A DNA stretch of 64,000 nt from contig CACYXD010000008.1 in assembly GCA_902778255.1 (NCBI GenBank), positions 1 to 64,000 on the forward strand, given 5' to 3'. This DNA is from an uncultured Prevotellaceae bacterium (GTDB taxonomy: Bacteria > Bacteroidota > Bacteroidia > Bacteroidales > Bacteroidaceae). The notes below the pieces were generated by a model that saw nothing but the letters and a program-made list of their open reading frames with translations, had not been told where the DNA came from and did not search any database. Position numbers and translations under genes: made by a program. Below are positions 32,590 to 41,500 of this stretch, piece by piece; the stretch's first letter is position 1, and each line of letters begins with the position of its first letter.

Positions 32590-32622
32590 AAAAAAAGTGC
32601 GAGTCCAGAAACGGATTCGCAC
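32590..32622 (-). terminator. strong minus-strand intrinsic terminator with no upstream gene
   Basis: GTGCGAATCC and GGACTCGCAC (minus strand; plus 32613-32622 and 32597-32606) pair with one G-T wobble around a 6-nt loop. Seven T residues follow (plus-strand A run 32590-32596). No minus-strand gene lies upstream of it, so it probably ends a small RNA. Confidence 0.75.
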
Positions 32623-32683
32623 CTTTGTTAGTGTTTTAGTCAGTATATTAATTTAAGGCAAATATCAGTTGAGTAATTTTCAC
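32590..32683 (-). ncRNA. candidate small RNA upstream of the C10 peptidase gene
   Basis: On the minus strand a full Bacteroidota promoter is visible: TTTG (plus 32717-32720), a 20-nt spacer, then TATCTTTG (plus 32689-32696). Starting a few bases later, a transcript of about 90 nt would end at the T-tailed hairpin at 32590-32622. There is no convincing reading frame; only an 11-codon GTG frame is present. It could be a trans-acting sRNA or an attenuated leader of the SDR gene. It is divergent from the C10 peptidase. Confidence 0.4.
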
Positions 32684-32843
32684 AGCGACAAAGATAGGCG
32701 AAATAATCTTAACCGCCAAAATTTTTTCGATATTTTTTATCCGTTTACCCTAAAATATTTTCTGTTTACGAGCACAGCAGGAAACATTCCATCATATACC
32801 TTATTTCTTTTACATCTTTAGGTCGTTTTTCGGAAAAAAAATG

Positions 32844-32852
32844 TATCTTTGC
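32844..32852 (+). promoter_or_regulatory. -7 promoter box for the C10 peptidase
   Basis: TATCTTTGC lies 43 nt before ATG 32896. Confidence 0.7.
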
Positions 32853-32895
32853 ACCCAGACATGATTGAATCATTACTAACTAAAAACGACTTGAT

Positions 32896-35800
32896 ATGAA
32901 AAGAAACTACTTCAAGGCACTTTTTCTGCTGTCACTGCTGTGCCTGATGGCTGTGCTGACAGTCAACGCCAAGCCCATCACACTGGAGCAGGCGCGACAG
33001 AAAGCGCTACTTTTCCAGACGCAGAAAGGCGACATGAGGCCTATGAAAGCTGTGGTCAACAGAAAACGACTGGCGCCAAGAAGGGCTGGCAGCACCACAA
33101 GTTATGATCCCTACTACGTGTTTGAGCGCGACAACAACGAGGGGTTCGTCATCGTATCAGGCGATGACCAAACCATCGACGTGCTGGGCTATACTGACAA
33201 TGGCACCTTCGACTACGAACAGCTGCCACCCGCCCTGCAAGAGATGCTCGAAGGCTATGCCCGCCAGATTGAGAAAATTCAGGCAGGCGCACCTGTACTA
33301 AAAGCACCTGCCACCCATCCAAAGGTGGAGACGCTGATGACCTCGAAATGGAGTCAGGGCTCACCCTACAACAATGCCTGTCCGCTGGATGACGGCAAAA
33401 GGTCGGTGACGGGATGCGTGGCCACGGCAATGGCTCAGATTCTCTACTACAACCGCGACAAGTCGGTGACGGAAACCCAGGCTGCCATCCCTGGCTACAC
33501 CACCTGGAGCAAGAACATTGCCGTGGCAGGCATTCCTGCGGGCTCGCCCATAGACTGGGCCAACATGAAGGACACCTACGGCTCGGCCACCGAACTGCAG
33601 AAGAAGGCGGTGGCCGACCTGATGCACTATTGTGGCGTATCGGTGAAGATGGACTACACCAACAGTTCATCGGGAGCACAGTCGTATGAGGTGGTAAACG
33701 CTATCAAGAATTATTTCGGCTACAGCCTCGACGCTTACCTGTGGGACTACACCAACGACACAGAGGCCGACCAAGTGATGTATCAGGAAATGGAGGCGGG
33801 ACGCCCCGTCTATGTGAGCGGTGCCAACGCTACGGTGGGTCATGCCTTCGTATGCGACGGATATGAGAACGGACGATACCACATCAACTGGGGATGGGGC
33901 GGACAGAGCGACGGACTCTACTACCTGTCGAACCTGACGCCTGGCGACGGACAGGGAATAGGCGGCAGTGAGGACGGATACAACAGCTGGAAGGATTTCC
34001 TAATCCACATGGAGCCAAAGGACTATGAGAACATGGCGATGAAGATCAGCGACAGCGAGGTGCAGCGCATCTGTCTGGAAAACTGGGACTTCAACCAAGA
34101 CGGTAAGTTCACCTATGGAGAGGCTGCCGAGGTGGCTGATCTGGGAAAGGCTTTCAAGGACAACACTAAGATAACCAGTTTTTCTGAGCTATATTACTTC
34201 ACCTCACTGTACTTACTTTCCGATGATGCCTTTGCCGGATGTGCCAAGCTGAGCTCACTGCGACTGTCAAAGACGCTGACAAGCATCGGAGCACGCGCCT
34301 TCCAAGACTGTACGGCCTTGCGTCAGCTCAACCTGCCCACCAGCATCAACTATATTGGCGGAGAGGCATTCAATGGCTGTACGCTATTGGCAGAACTGGA
34401 GTTGCCCGTAGGACTGACAGCCATAGAACAGGGCACCTTTAAGGGCTGCACCCAGATGACCACCATCGACCTGCCCATCACCGTGCAGAGCATCGGCAAC
34501 GAGGCATTTGCCAGTTGCACACATCTGAGGAGCATGACTGTCAACACGTTTCACCCAGAACAGATCATGCTGGGCACAAACGTCTTTGCAGACAACGACC
34601 TGGCAAGCGCCACGCTGAACGTGATGCAGGGCACCAAGAGTTATTTTACTGCCAACGAGCAATGGAAGGCCTTTGGCAACATCTTTGAGATACGTGAGCG
34701 CTCGGGAGGCGAGTTTGCCACACTGGAAGACGGCGCCACCTATTATCTATACAACCTAGGCACGGGCAAATACCTGACCAATGGCGAGGCCTACGGCACA
34801 CAGGCCATCGTGGGCGAGACGCCACTGAGGATCACCTTCATACGAAAGGACGAGGGTATCTATCAGCTTCAGACAAGTGGCAGCATAGATGGCTTCCTGT
34901 TCCGCACAGCAAACGACAACAACGTGGGCAGCGGCGTGAAGGCGGTGTTTACCGATGGTGGTAACAATACAGCTACAGGTACCTATAACTGGGCAGTGAA
35001 GAGCGTGGCCGACAAGGTATATACCATCCAGGTGCCCAGTACCAACAGCAACTATGTTGCCACCGATTATCTGGGCGTGCAACTGAATCACGCCAGCGGA
35101 GCGGCTTCGCCCACCTACGGCACCTACTACGACATCGACTACGACACACACAAGCTGGGATGCCAGTGGCAACTGGTGGCCTACGACGAGGATAAGGCCA
35201 ACCGATGGGATGCAGCGCAGGTGCTGGCCAACCTGATATCAATAGCCCGCAAGGGAAACAAGAAATATGCCGAAGAGCAGGCTGTATATGACAACCTGCA
35301 GAGCACCACCGACGAGCTGAAGGCTGCCCAAAAGTCGCTGCGCACAAAACTGAAGTTCATAGAGTTTGCACAGGACGTGACACGAAGCCTGTGTCTGAGC
35401 CTGTACGACTCGGATGCCAACGGCGAGATCAGTATCAAGGAGGCATCAGAGGTGACAGACCTGACTGAGAAGTTGAAGTTTCAGAACTCGTCGTCACTGA
35501 CACATTTTGACGAGCTGAAATACTTTACCAACGCCAACGAGATCTATGGCAACACCTTCAATGGATGCCAGAACCTAGAGTCGGTAGTGCTACCACCCAA
35601 CTTGGAAAAGATGTACTACCGCGTATTCTACAACTGCAAGGCGCTGAAGAGCATCACCATACCTGAAAAGGTAAACACCATCGGCGAAGCTTGTTTCTAT
35701 GGCTGTTCTTCACTGAAGTCGATAACAGTGGAAAATCCTGACCCAACGAGTCTGAGTATTTCGTCGAATGCCTTTGCGGGCGTGTCAAAAGCCCAGGTAA

Positions 35801-37584
35801 CACTCTATGTGCCCTATGGCTCTAAAGAGGCCTACGCCAAAGCCACCGTATGGAAGGACTTTGGCAATATCGAGGAGATACGTCCCACAAACATCCCATA
35901 CAAGTTGTCGCCCATCACCACCGACAAGTCGGGCTATATCTATAATATCGGTACCCGCAAGATGCTGACACGCGGTGAGGCCTACGGCACCCAGTCGGTA
36001 GTCGGCAACAATGGGCGACTGTTCCAATGGAAGCAGGTGGCTAACCAGAATAACACCTACTACCTTTACGACGTGAAGGGCGAGAAGGTGGTGTTCCGCG
36101 TCAGCACCGACTCAAAGGTGGGTGAAGGCGTAAAGACCTGCTTCGGCGATGGCAACGTATCGGCAAAGGCCTACTGGAAAGTGGATTCTATCAAAGACAA
36201 CTGCTACTCCCTGCAAGTGCCTGATAATGATGACGACTATGTGGCAGGCCAATACCTGGGTACCAACAGCAATCACAAAAGCGACTTCGCCAGTCCGACA
36301 AGCGGATTGTATTGGGACATCAAAGGCGTACAGAACAATACGCTGTGGGGCTTTGTCGCTGAGGAGGATTATCAGACAGCACTGGCAACCAACGAGGTGG
36401 TGGCACAGCTGAAGGAAGCACTGGCTCAAGCCCAAGAACAGGCACTCGACGTCACTACCGAACAGGCTGTGTATAACAACATGGAAAGCAGTTACGGCCA
36501 ACTGCGTGCCGCCCTCATCTCCGTACGCGAAAAAATGCACCTCATCACTTTCAAGGATGCAACGGTAGAAACAATCTGTCTGACCAACTGGGACAGCAAT
36601 GGCGACGGAAACCTGTCGTTTGAGGAAGTGGCTGAGGTGAAAGAAATCGGAGAACTGTTCCGCGGCGCTACCAGCATCAAGTCTTTCGAGGAACTGAAGT
36701 ATTTCGCCTCACTCACCGAAATTCCTGAAAACGCCTTCCGCTCTGCATCGGCTCTGCAAACTATCTACCTGCCAAAGAGCGTGAAGTCCATAGGCAAATA
36801 TGCCTTTGCGGCTTGTAACATGCTTCGCAATCTGGTCATCATGAATGATGAGGACGTCATCCCATTCAACGCATCTGGCCTGACAACACAATGCACCGTA
36901 TTCCTGCCAAAGAGCATCCTGGCTAACTATGAGGCCGATGAGACTTGGCCTACCAATGTGAGACGTCTCACAGAATATACGGGGAAGCCTGTCGTTACGG
37001 CTGAAGCAACACGTATGTACGGTCGTAGTGCCGCCAACATCACCACCATCATCATGGGAGCCCCTGTTGAAGGAGAGCCAGAGACCGCTTGTGACCTCAT
37101 CAAAGTGGCCACCACACCAGTGGGCACCTACCCCATTGAGGTGAAGATGGGCAGCATCGTGACCAATGACGTGGAGCTGCGTGAGGGTGAGTTCATCGTA
37201 ACAAAGGCACCACTAACCATCACTGCTAAATCATACACACGCGAGCAGTACCAGTCTAACCCGACCTTCGAGGTGACATATAAGACTTTCCGCAACAAGG
37301 AGACTGCCGAGGTGCTGACGAAACAGCCTATCATCACCTGTGATGCCACTCCAGAGAGTCCTGTAGGCGACTACGACATCATCGCGTCGGGTGCCGAGGC
37401 ACAGAACTACGAGATTACTTACGAGAACGGAACATTGACCATCACTGCCTCAACGGGAATATCCAGCCTATCACCTACCACCTCTCACCCCGCACCTCTT
37501 TATGACTTGGAGGGCCGCAAGGTGCAGACACCACAGCGTGGCATCTACATCAAGAATAAGAAAAAGGTGGTGGTCAGGAAATAA
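32896..37584 (+). CDS. giant modular C10 (streptopain-like) peptidase with BspA repeats
   Basis: This 1562-residue secreted protein has a signal peptide and a Spi-type prodomain (to about 130). A C10 cysteine peptidase domain follows, with Cys in SVTGCVATAMAQILYY near 174 and His in VGHAFVCDGY near 315. Next come three copies of a module pairing an EF-hand-like loop (DFNQDGKF, DSDANGEI, DSNGDGNL; near 397, 838 and 1232) with BspA-type LRR_5 repeats. They are separated by two copies of a YLYNLGTGKYLT/GEAYGTQ domain (near 615 and 1012). An MBG-type Ig region (about 1370-1520) and a YDLEGRKV..GIYI tail close the protein. T9SS export is likely. The stop overlaps mutY by 11 bp. Confidence 0.92.
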   Translation: MKRNYFKALFLLSLLCLMAVLTVNAKPITLEQARQKALLFQTQKGDMRPMKAVVNRKRLAPRRAGSTTSYDPYYVFERDNNEGFVIVSGDDQTIDVLGYTDNGTFDYEQLPPALQEMLEGYARQIEKIQAGAPVLKAPATHPKVETLMTSKWSQGSPYNNACPLDDGKRSVTGCVATAMAQILYYNRDKSVTETQAAIPGYTTWSKNIAVAGIPAGSPIDWANMKDTYGSATELQKKAVADLMHYCGVSVKMDYTNSSSGAQSYEVVNAIKNYFGYSLDAYLWDYTNDTEADQVMYQEMEAGRPVYVSGANATVGHAFVCDGYENGRYHINWGWGGQSDGLYYLSNLTPGDGQGIGGSEDGYNSWKDFLIHMEPKDYENMAMKISDSEVQRICLENWDFNQDGKFTYGEAAEVADLGKAFKDNTKITSFSELYYFTSLYLLSDDAFAGCAKLSSLRLSKTLTSIGARAFQDCTALRQLNLPTSINYIGGEAFNGCTLLAELELPVGLTAIEQGTFKGCTQMTTIDLPITVQSIGNEAFASCTHLRSMTVNTFHPEQIMLGTNVFADNDLASATLNVMQGTKSYFTANEQWKAFGNIFEIRERSGGEFATLEDGATYYLYNLGTGKYLTNGEAYGTQAIVGETPLRITFIRKDEGIYQLQTSGSIDGFLFRTANDNNVGSGVKAVFTDGGNNTATGTYNWAVKSVADKVYTIQVPSTNSNYVATDYLGVQLNHASGAASPTYGTYYDIDYDTHKLGCQWQLVAYDEDKANRWDAAQVLANLISIARKGNKKYAEEQAVYDNLQSTTDELKAAQKSLRTKLKFIEFAQDVTRSLCLSLYDSDANGEISIKEASEVTDLTEKLKFQNSSSLTHFDELKYFTNANEIYGNTFNGCQNLESVVLPPNLEKMYYRVFYNCKALKSITIPEKVNTIGEACFYGCSSLKSITVENPDPTSLSISSNAFAGVSKAQVTLYVPYGSKEAYAKATVWKDFGNIEEIRPTNIPYKLSPITTDKSGYIYNIGTRKMLTRGEAYGTQSVVGNNGRLFQWKQVANQNNTYYLYDVKGEKVVFRVSTDSKVGEGVKTCFGDGNVSAKAYWKVDSIKDNCYSLQVPDNDDDYVAGQYLGTNSNHKSDFASPTSGLYWDIKGVQNNTLWGFVAEEDYQTALATNEVVAQLKEALAQAQEQALDVTTEQAVYNNMESSYGQLRAALISVREKMHLITFKDATVETICLTNWDSNGDGNLSFEEVAEVKEIGELFRGATSIKSFEELKYFASLTEIPENAFRSASALQTIYLPKSVKSIGKYAFAACNMLRNLVIMNDEDVIPFNASGLTTQCTVFLPKSILANYEADETWPTNVRRLTEYTGKPVVTAEATRMYGRSAANITTIIMGAPVEGEPETACDLIKVATTPVGTYPIEVKMGSIVTNDVELREGEFIVTKAPLTITAKSYTREQYQSNPTFEVTYKTFRNKETAEVLTKQPIITCDATPESPVGDYDIIASGAEAQNYEITYENGTLTITASTGISSLSPTTSHPAPLYDLEGRKVQTPQRGIYIKNKKKVVVRK
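37466..37500. repeat. in-frame CACCTCTCACC-type tract in the C10 gene
   Basis: The CT-rich words CTACCACCTCTCACC encode the linker LSPTTSHPAP just before the C-terminal tail. They match tracts inside the neighbouring mutY gene. Confidence 0.5.
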
Positions 37585-38590
37585 TACTATCCAATAAGAT
37601 CTCTACTAAGCGGGGCTTGGCGAAATCGTCAAGCTCCGCTTCTTTTATCCAGAAATAGTCTTCAGGCAGTTGGGGGCGCTCAGCAGGTTCCCACAGATAG
37701 AAATCAGCCCACAGGACTCGATGGGTCAGGACATGCTTGACATTCTTTTTTAGAGGTGAGAGGTGAGAGGTGAGGGGTAATAGATGAGACTCTTCCTCAA
37801 ATAATAGTGGCTCATACAGTCCTTGCCAGATATCACCCGCGCCACGACGATGGATGGTCGTCTCGCCCTGATAGCGTACATAGACATACGTCAGACGGCG
37901 TTCCTTAACTTTCAGTGTCTTGAGTTTCACAGGGAGCTGCGCTACCCTGCCCTCTCGGAAAGCCACACAGCTTTCTATCAATGGGCAATCATTGCAATGA
38001 GGACTGGACGGTGTGCATTGGATAGCCCCAAAATCCATGATGGCCTGATTGTAGATACTGGGTGATGGGTGGTGGGTGGTGGATGACGGAAGAAGAGTTT
38101 GAGCCAGGAGTGCGAATTCTTTTTTGCCCTCCGTGATGTTGATAGGTGTACTAATGCCAAAATGACGACTCAGTACACGATAGACATTGCCATCGACCAC
38201 AGCAGCAGGCAGGTCAAAAGCAATACTGCCAATGGCTGCAGCGGTATAGTCGCCCACACCCTTCAAACTTTTAATACCTTCCAATGTGGTGGGGAAGCCG
38301 CCAAGCGTTACGATCTGCTTGGCAGCAAAGTGCAAGTTGCGGGCCCGACTGTAGTAGCCCAGTCCCTGCCATTCTCGCAGTACCTCGTCCTCAGTAGCCT
38401 CAGCGAGCTGCTCCACCGTAGGCCAACGACGCATAAAACGCTCCCAGTAGTCCCACCCTTGTTTCACCTGCGTCTGTTGTAGGATAATCTCCGACAGCCA
38501 GATGGCGTATGGGTCTTTGGTCTGTCGCCAGGGCAGGTCACGCCCTTTCTCACGAAACCATTTCAATAATGTCAGCGCAAAATCATTCAT
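37574..38590 (-). CDS. mutY: A/G-specific adenine DNA glycosylase MutY
   Basis: This 338-residue DNA repair enzyme removes adenine mispaired with 8-oxoguanine. The N-terminal WFREKGRDLPWRQTKDPYAIWLSEIILQQTQV holds the catalytic Glu. The HhH motif LKGVGDYTAAAIGSIAF is followed by the catalytic Asp in VVDGNVYRVLSR. The Fe-S cysteines appear as CTPSSPHCNDCPLIESC, and a C-terminal NUDIX-like domain follows. Two in-frame repeat tracts encode LLPLTSHLSPLKK and SSTTHHPSPS in linker positions. It overlaps the sprA stop by 4 bp, so it is probably translated from the sprA transcript. Confidence 0.96.
   Translation of the reverse strand: MNDFALTLLKWFREKGRDLPWRQTKDPYAIWLSEIILQQTQVKQGWDYWERFMRRWPTVEQLAEATEDEVLREWQGLGYYSRARNLHFAAKQIVTLGGFPTTLEGIKSLKGVGDYTAAAIGSIAFDLPAAVVDGNVYRVLSRHFGISTPINITEGKKEFALLAQTLLPSSTTHHPSPSIYNQAIMDFGAIQCTPSSPHCNDCPLIESCVAFREGRVAQLPVKLKTLKVKERRLTYVYVRYQGETTIHRRGAGDIWQGLYEPLLFEEESHLLPLTSHLSPLKKNVKHVLTHRVLWADFYLWEPAERPQLPEDYFWIKEAELDDFAKPRLVEILLDSIIS
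37751..37785. repeat. in-frame AGGTGAGAGGTGAG repeat in mutY
   Basis: Three copies of GAGAGGTG-like units (coding strand CACCTCTCACCTCT) encode PLTSHLSPL in the linker to the C-terminal domain. Confidence 0.65.
38059..38090. repeat. in-frame GGTGGTGGGTGG repeat in mutY
   Basis: The tract reads GGTGATGGGTGGTGGGTGGT and encodes STTHHPSPS just before the Fe-S segment. It is a second low-complexity insertion in the same gene. Confidence 0.6.
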
Positions 38591-41500
38591 CGGGTCAATG
38601 AGAATTTCAAGGATACGCCAAAGTCCTGCGTGGTGGTGGGATAGCTACTGCTGGAGAGCAGAGGGGTGTTGGTCTGACGATCGTAGTATGCCGTGAGGGT
38701 CAACATACGCGACAAGGTATAGTCAGCCTGCAGGGAGATCTTCAGGGCACTATTGCCACTGCTGGCAGAGGAGACGCCAGATGCGATATCTCGGGTGATG
38801 GCAGCCTGACGACGGAACGACACATCGAAACGGGTGTTCAGGTCGTGGTTGACACCTTTCTTCGTTGAGGTCTGCTTCGACTTGTCCTTATCGTCATTGT
38901 TCTTACCTTTTCCGCCTTTCGACTTGCGACTGCCGCCAGAGCCAAAGAGTTTGAAGTCGCTGATCTTATAGCCCATTCCGATGACCCAGTCCTTCGACTG
39001 CGACTCGTTGATCTGAACGCTGGTCATCGAGAGGTTGAGGACACGGGTGGTGCGATACTCCACCTTACAGGTCAGATTATTGTTGAAGGTCATATCGACA
39101 CCAAGAAGTGGCGAGAAAGCCTCGTTGATGCTGACGGTAGAGATATTATAACGTGAAGAGGGCGTCAGCGAACCATCGGCAGCCTGCACATAGCCGAGGT
39201 CGCCCATATACTCCATCCATGAACTGTAAGAAGCATAGGAGCCCACCGAATAGACACTCTTGTAGGAATGGTTGACATTGAAACTCTTGAAGTGATCACG
39301 CATCCAAGGCAGCTTCGAGAGTCCGGCATAGCGCACTGTCCAGTTGGGCAGCAGACGTGTGAGCACAGGGAAGATGTCGAGCGAACCGCCTGCGCCGAGG
39401 GTGTAGGTGTCGAGGAAGGCAGGTATCAGCACATCGGCGCTATAGGGATCAACAGGATTAACGCCAGTAGCACTAGTTGAACTAGTCATACCAGTAACAT
39501 TAGGAGAGCCCGGATACTGCGCCTGCACACGGTCGCGGAACGAGGCCACCTTGCCACAGAACTCATCGAACGAGCGGCTATGATAGCCATTGTTAGCATC
39601 GCCCATGCCTTCGAGGGCGCTACGCAGCGAGATGGTGGTCATGGTGAAGTTTCCACTATGCGTGGTGGGGGAACCAGTGTACATAAACTGTACGCTGCGT
39701 GACTTGTTGACGGTGCGGGTGGCCGTGAGGTCTATCTTCAAGTCGCGTACGGGTTCGAGGGTAGCACGTATCTGCAGATCCTCTGTTGCCGAGGTGGTGG
39801 CAGGAGTGGCAACGTTGTCGTTGCAAAGCAGCCATCCGTTGCCGCGTGCCGTCTCGATATACTCATCACCCGTCAGTCCGAAGGCGAAGCCAAGTCCTGG
39901 TGCCATCACACTTCCTGTATGCTGACCGAAGGCATCGCCCACATTGGGAACAAAGCCAGGAAGGTTCATGTTATACGTATTACGATAGCTGACGTTGATG
40001 GTACGCACCATCATCAGCGCATGGGCAGCATGTTGTGCGGTGTTGTACCACCATTGTTTATCGAGCGGCTCCTTGGGGGTGACCGACAGTTTCACCTGCA
40101 TGGAGTCGGCAGCCCATACCTTAATCTTATTCTCATCAACGGTCTTCCACTTCACATCTACCTTACGTCCGTTCTTGTCACGGGCCGACAGCATCAGGCG
40201 CTTGGACTTCTTGCCATGCTGCACCACAATCTGACTGTCTGGCAGTAGTGTAATCTCTTTCTGGAAGGTATTCTTATTCTTCGGCAGCTCCTTTTGGTCT
40301 TTCGTCTGAGCCTTTTCACCCTCCTTGCCCTGAGCCGACTTCTGATCAATTTTCTTGAGTTCAGGTTTCTTCGCCTTGGGCTTCGCAACAGGCTTGGCAG
40401 GCTGCTTCTTGAAGCGCTCGTTGGTTTTCTTCAGGAAAGGAACGTGATTATAGAGCGTCTCCATATTGATAGAGCCGTTGACATTCACGTTACGGTTGTT
40501 GGAGATGGTATTGCCCAGCGATGTGCCATCCTCCAAATCAGTACCGCGAAGCCATGAGTAGCCCGACTTGAACGAGGCATCGACCTTCACCCAGTCGAAG
40601 ATAGGCAGTTTGTCGATAGGCAACTGATAAGAGAGCGAGAACGACTGCTGGTAGTCGAGGGGTACACCCCAGTGCCTGATACTGGTCCAAACAGAGTCTT
40701 TCCAGGCCGAGTAGCGATCAGGATAGAGGTCTTTGTTCACTGGCGTATAGGGTTCTTCTATCTCTGCATGGGTAGCACTCTGGAAGGTCATGTGCAGGTT
40801 CTTGGTGAAGTCCCAGCGCAGGGTGAAGTCACGGTTCCAAAGGAACTGTGAACTGAACGTAAGTGGCAGACTGGGGTTCTCAGTATTTTCGAGGTCACGC
40901 TCCTGCAGTTCGGAGTAGACACGCACCATCTCAGAGTTGAAGCCTATATTCTGAGGCAGGTAGTTGAAGCCCAGCGCCTTGGGGAAGTTCATCCATTTCG
41001 ACTTGCTCTTTGACTTCTTAAACGGCTCCCAGGTCTTATAGACGGGCGTGTAGGAATAGTTGAGCGAGCCGCGCCACTGGTCTTCGTTCTCATAGACGGT
41101 GGTCTCGCCCGACGAATGACGATGGGCATGACTGTAGGAGAACGAGAAGTTGGCTGGGTCGATGGGCAACGGATGGCGCTTGTTTTTGATATCCACACGC
41201 ACATTGCTCAGCGAGAGGTTACGCGACACATGCTTTGTAACGGCTATCGACTCAATGGAGTCGCGCTCACGCTGACTGCCTGCCGACTCAAGGGCATCAT
41301 CAAGTTCCATATCCGTATCCAGCGGGTTGTACTTCGGACTGATAATCTCCTTAGAGTACGAGTAATAAAGCGGCGCGCTGACCTTGGCCTTGTCAGGGAA
41401 CAGTTTTCCGAGTTCCAGGTTAGCGGTGATGGCGTACGACTTCTGTGTATCGGTAGAGCGCTGCAGCACCGTCTCCTCCAGTCCGCCGAAGCCATCGGTG

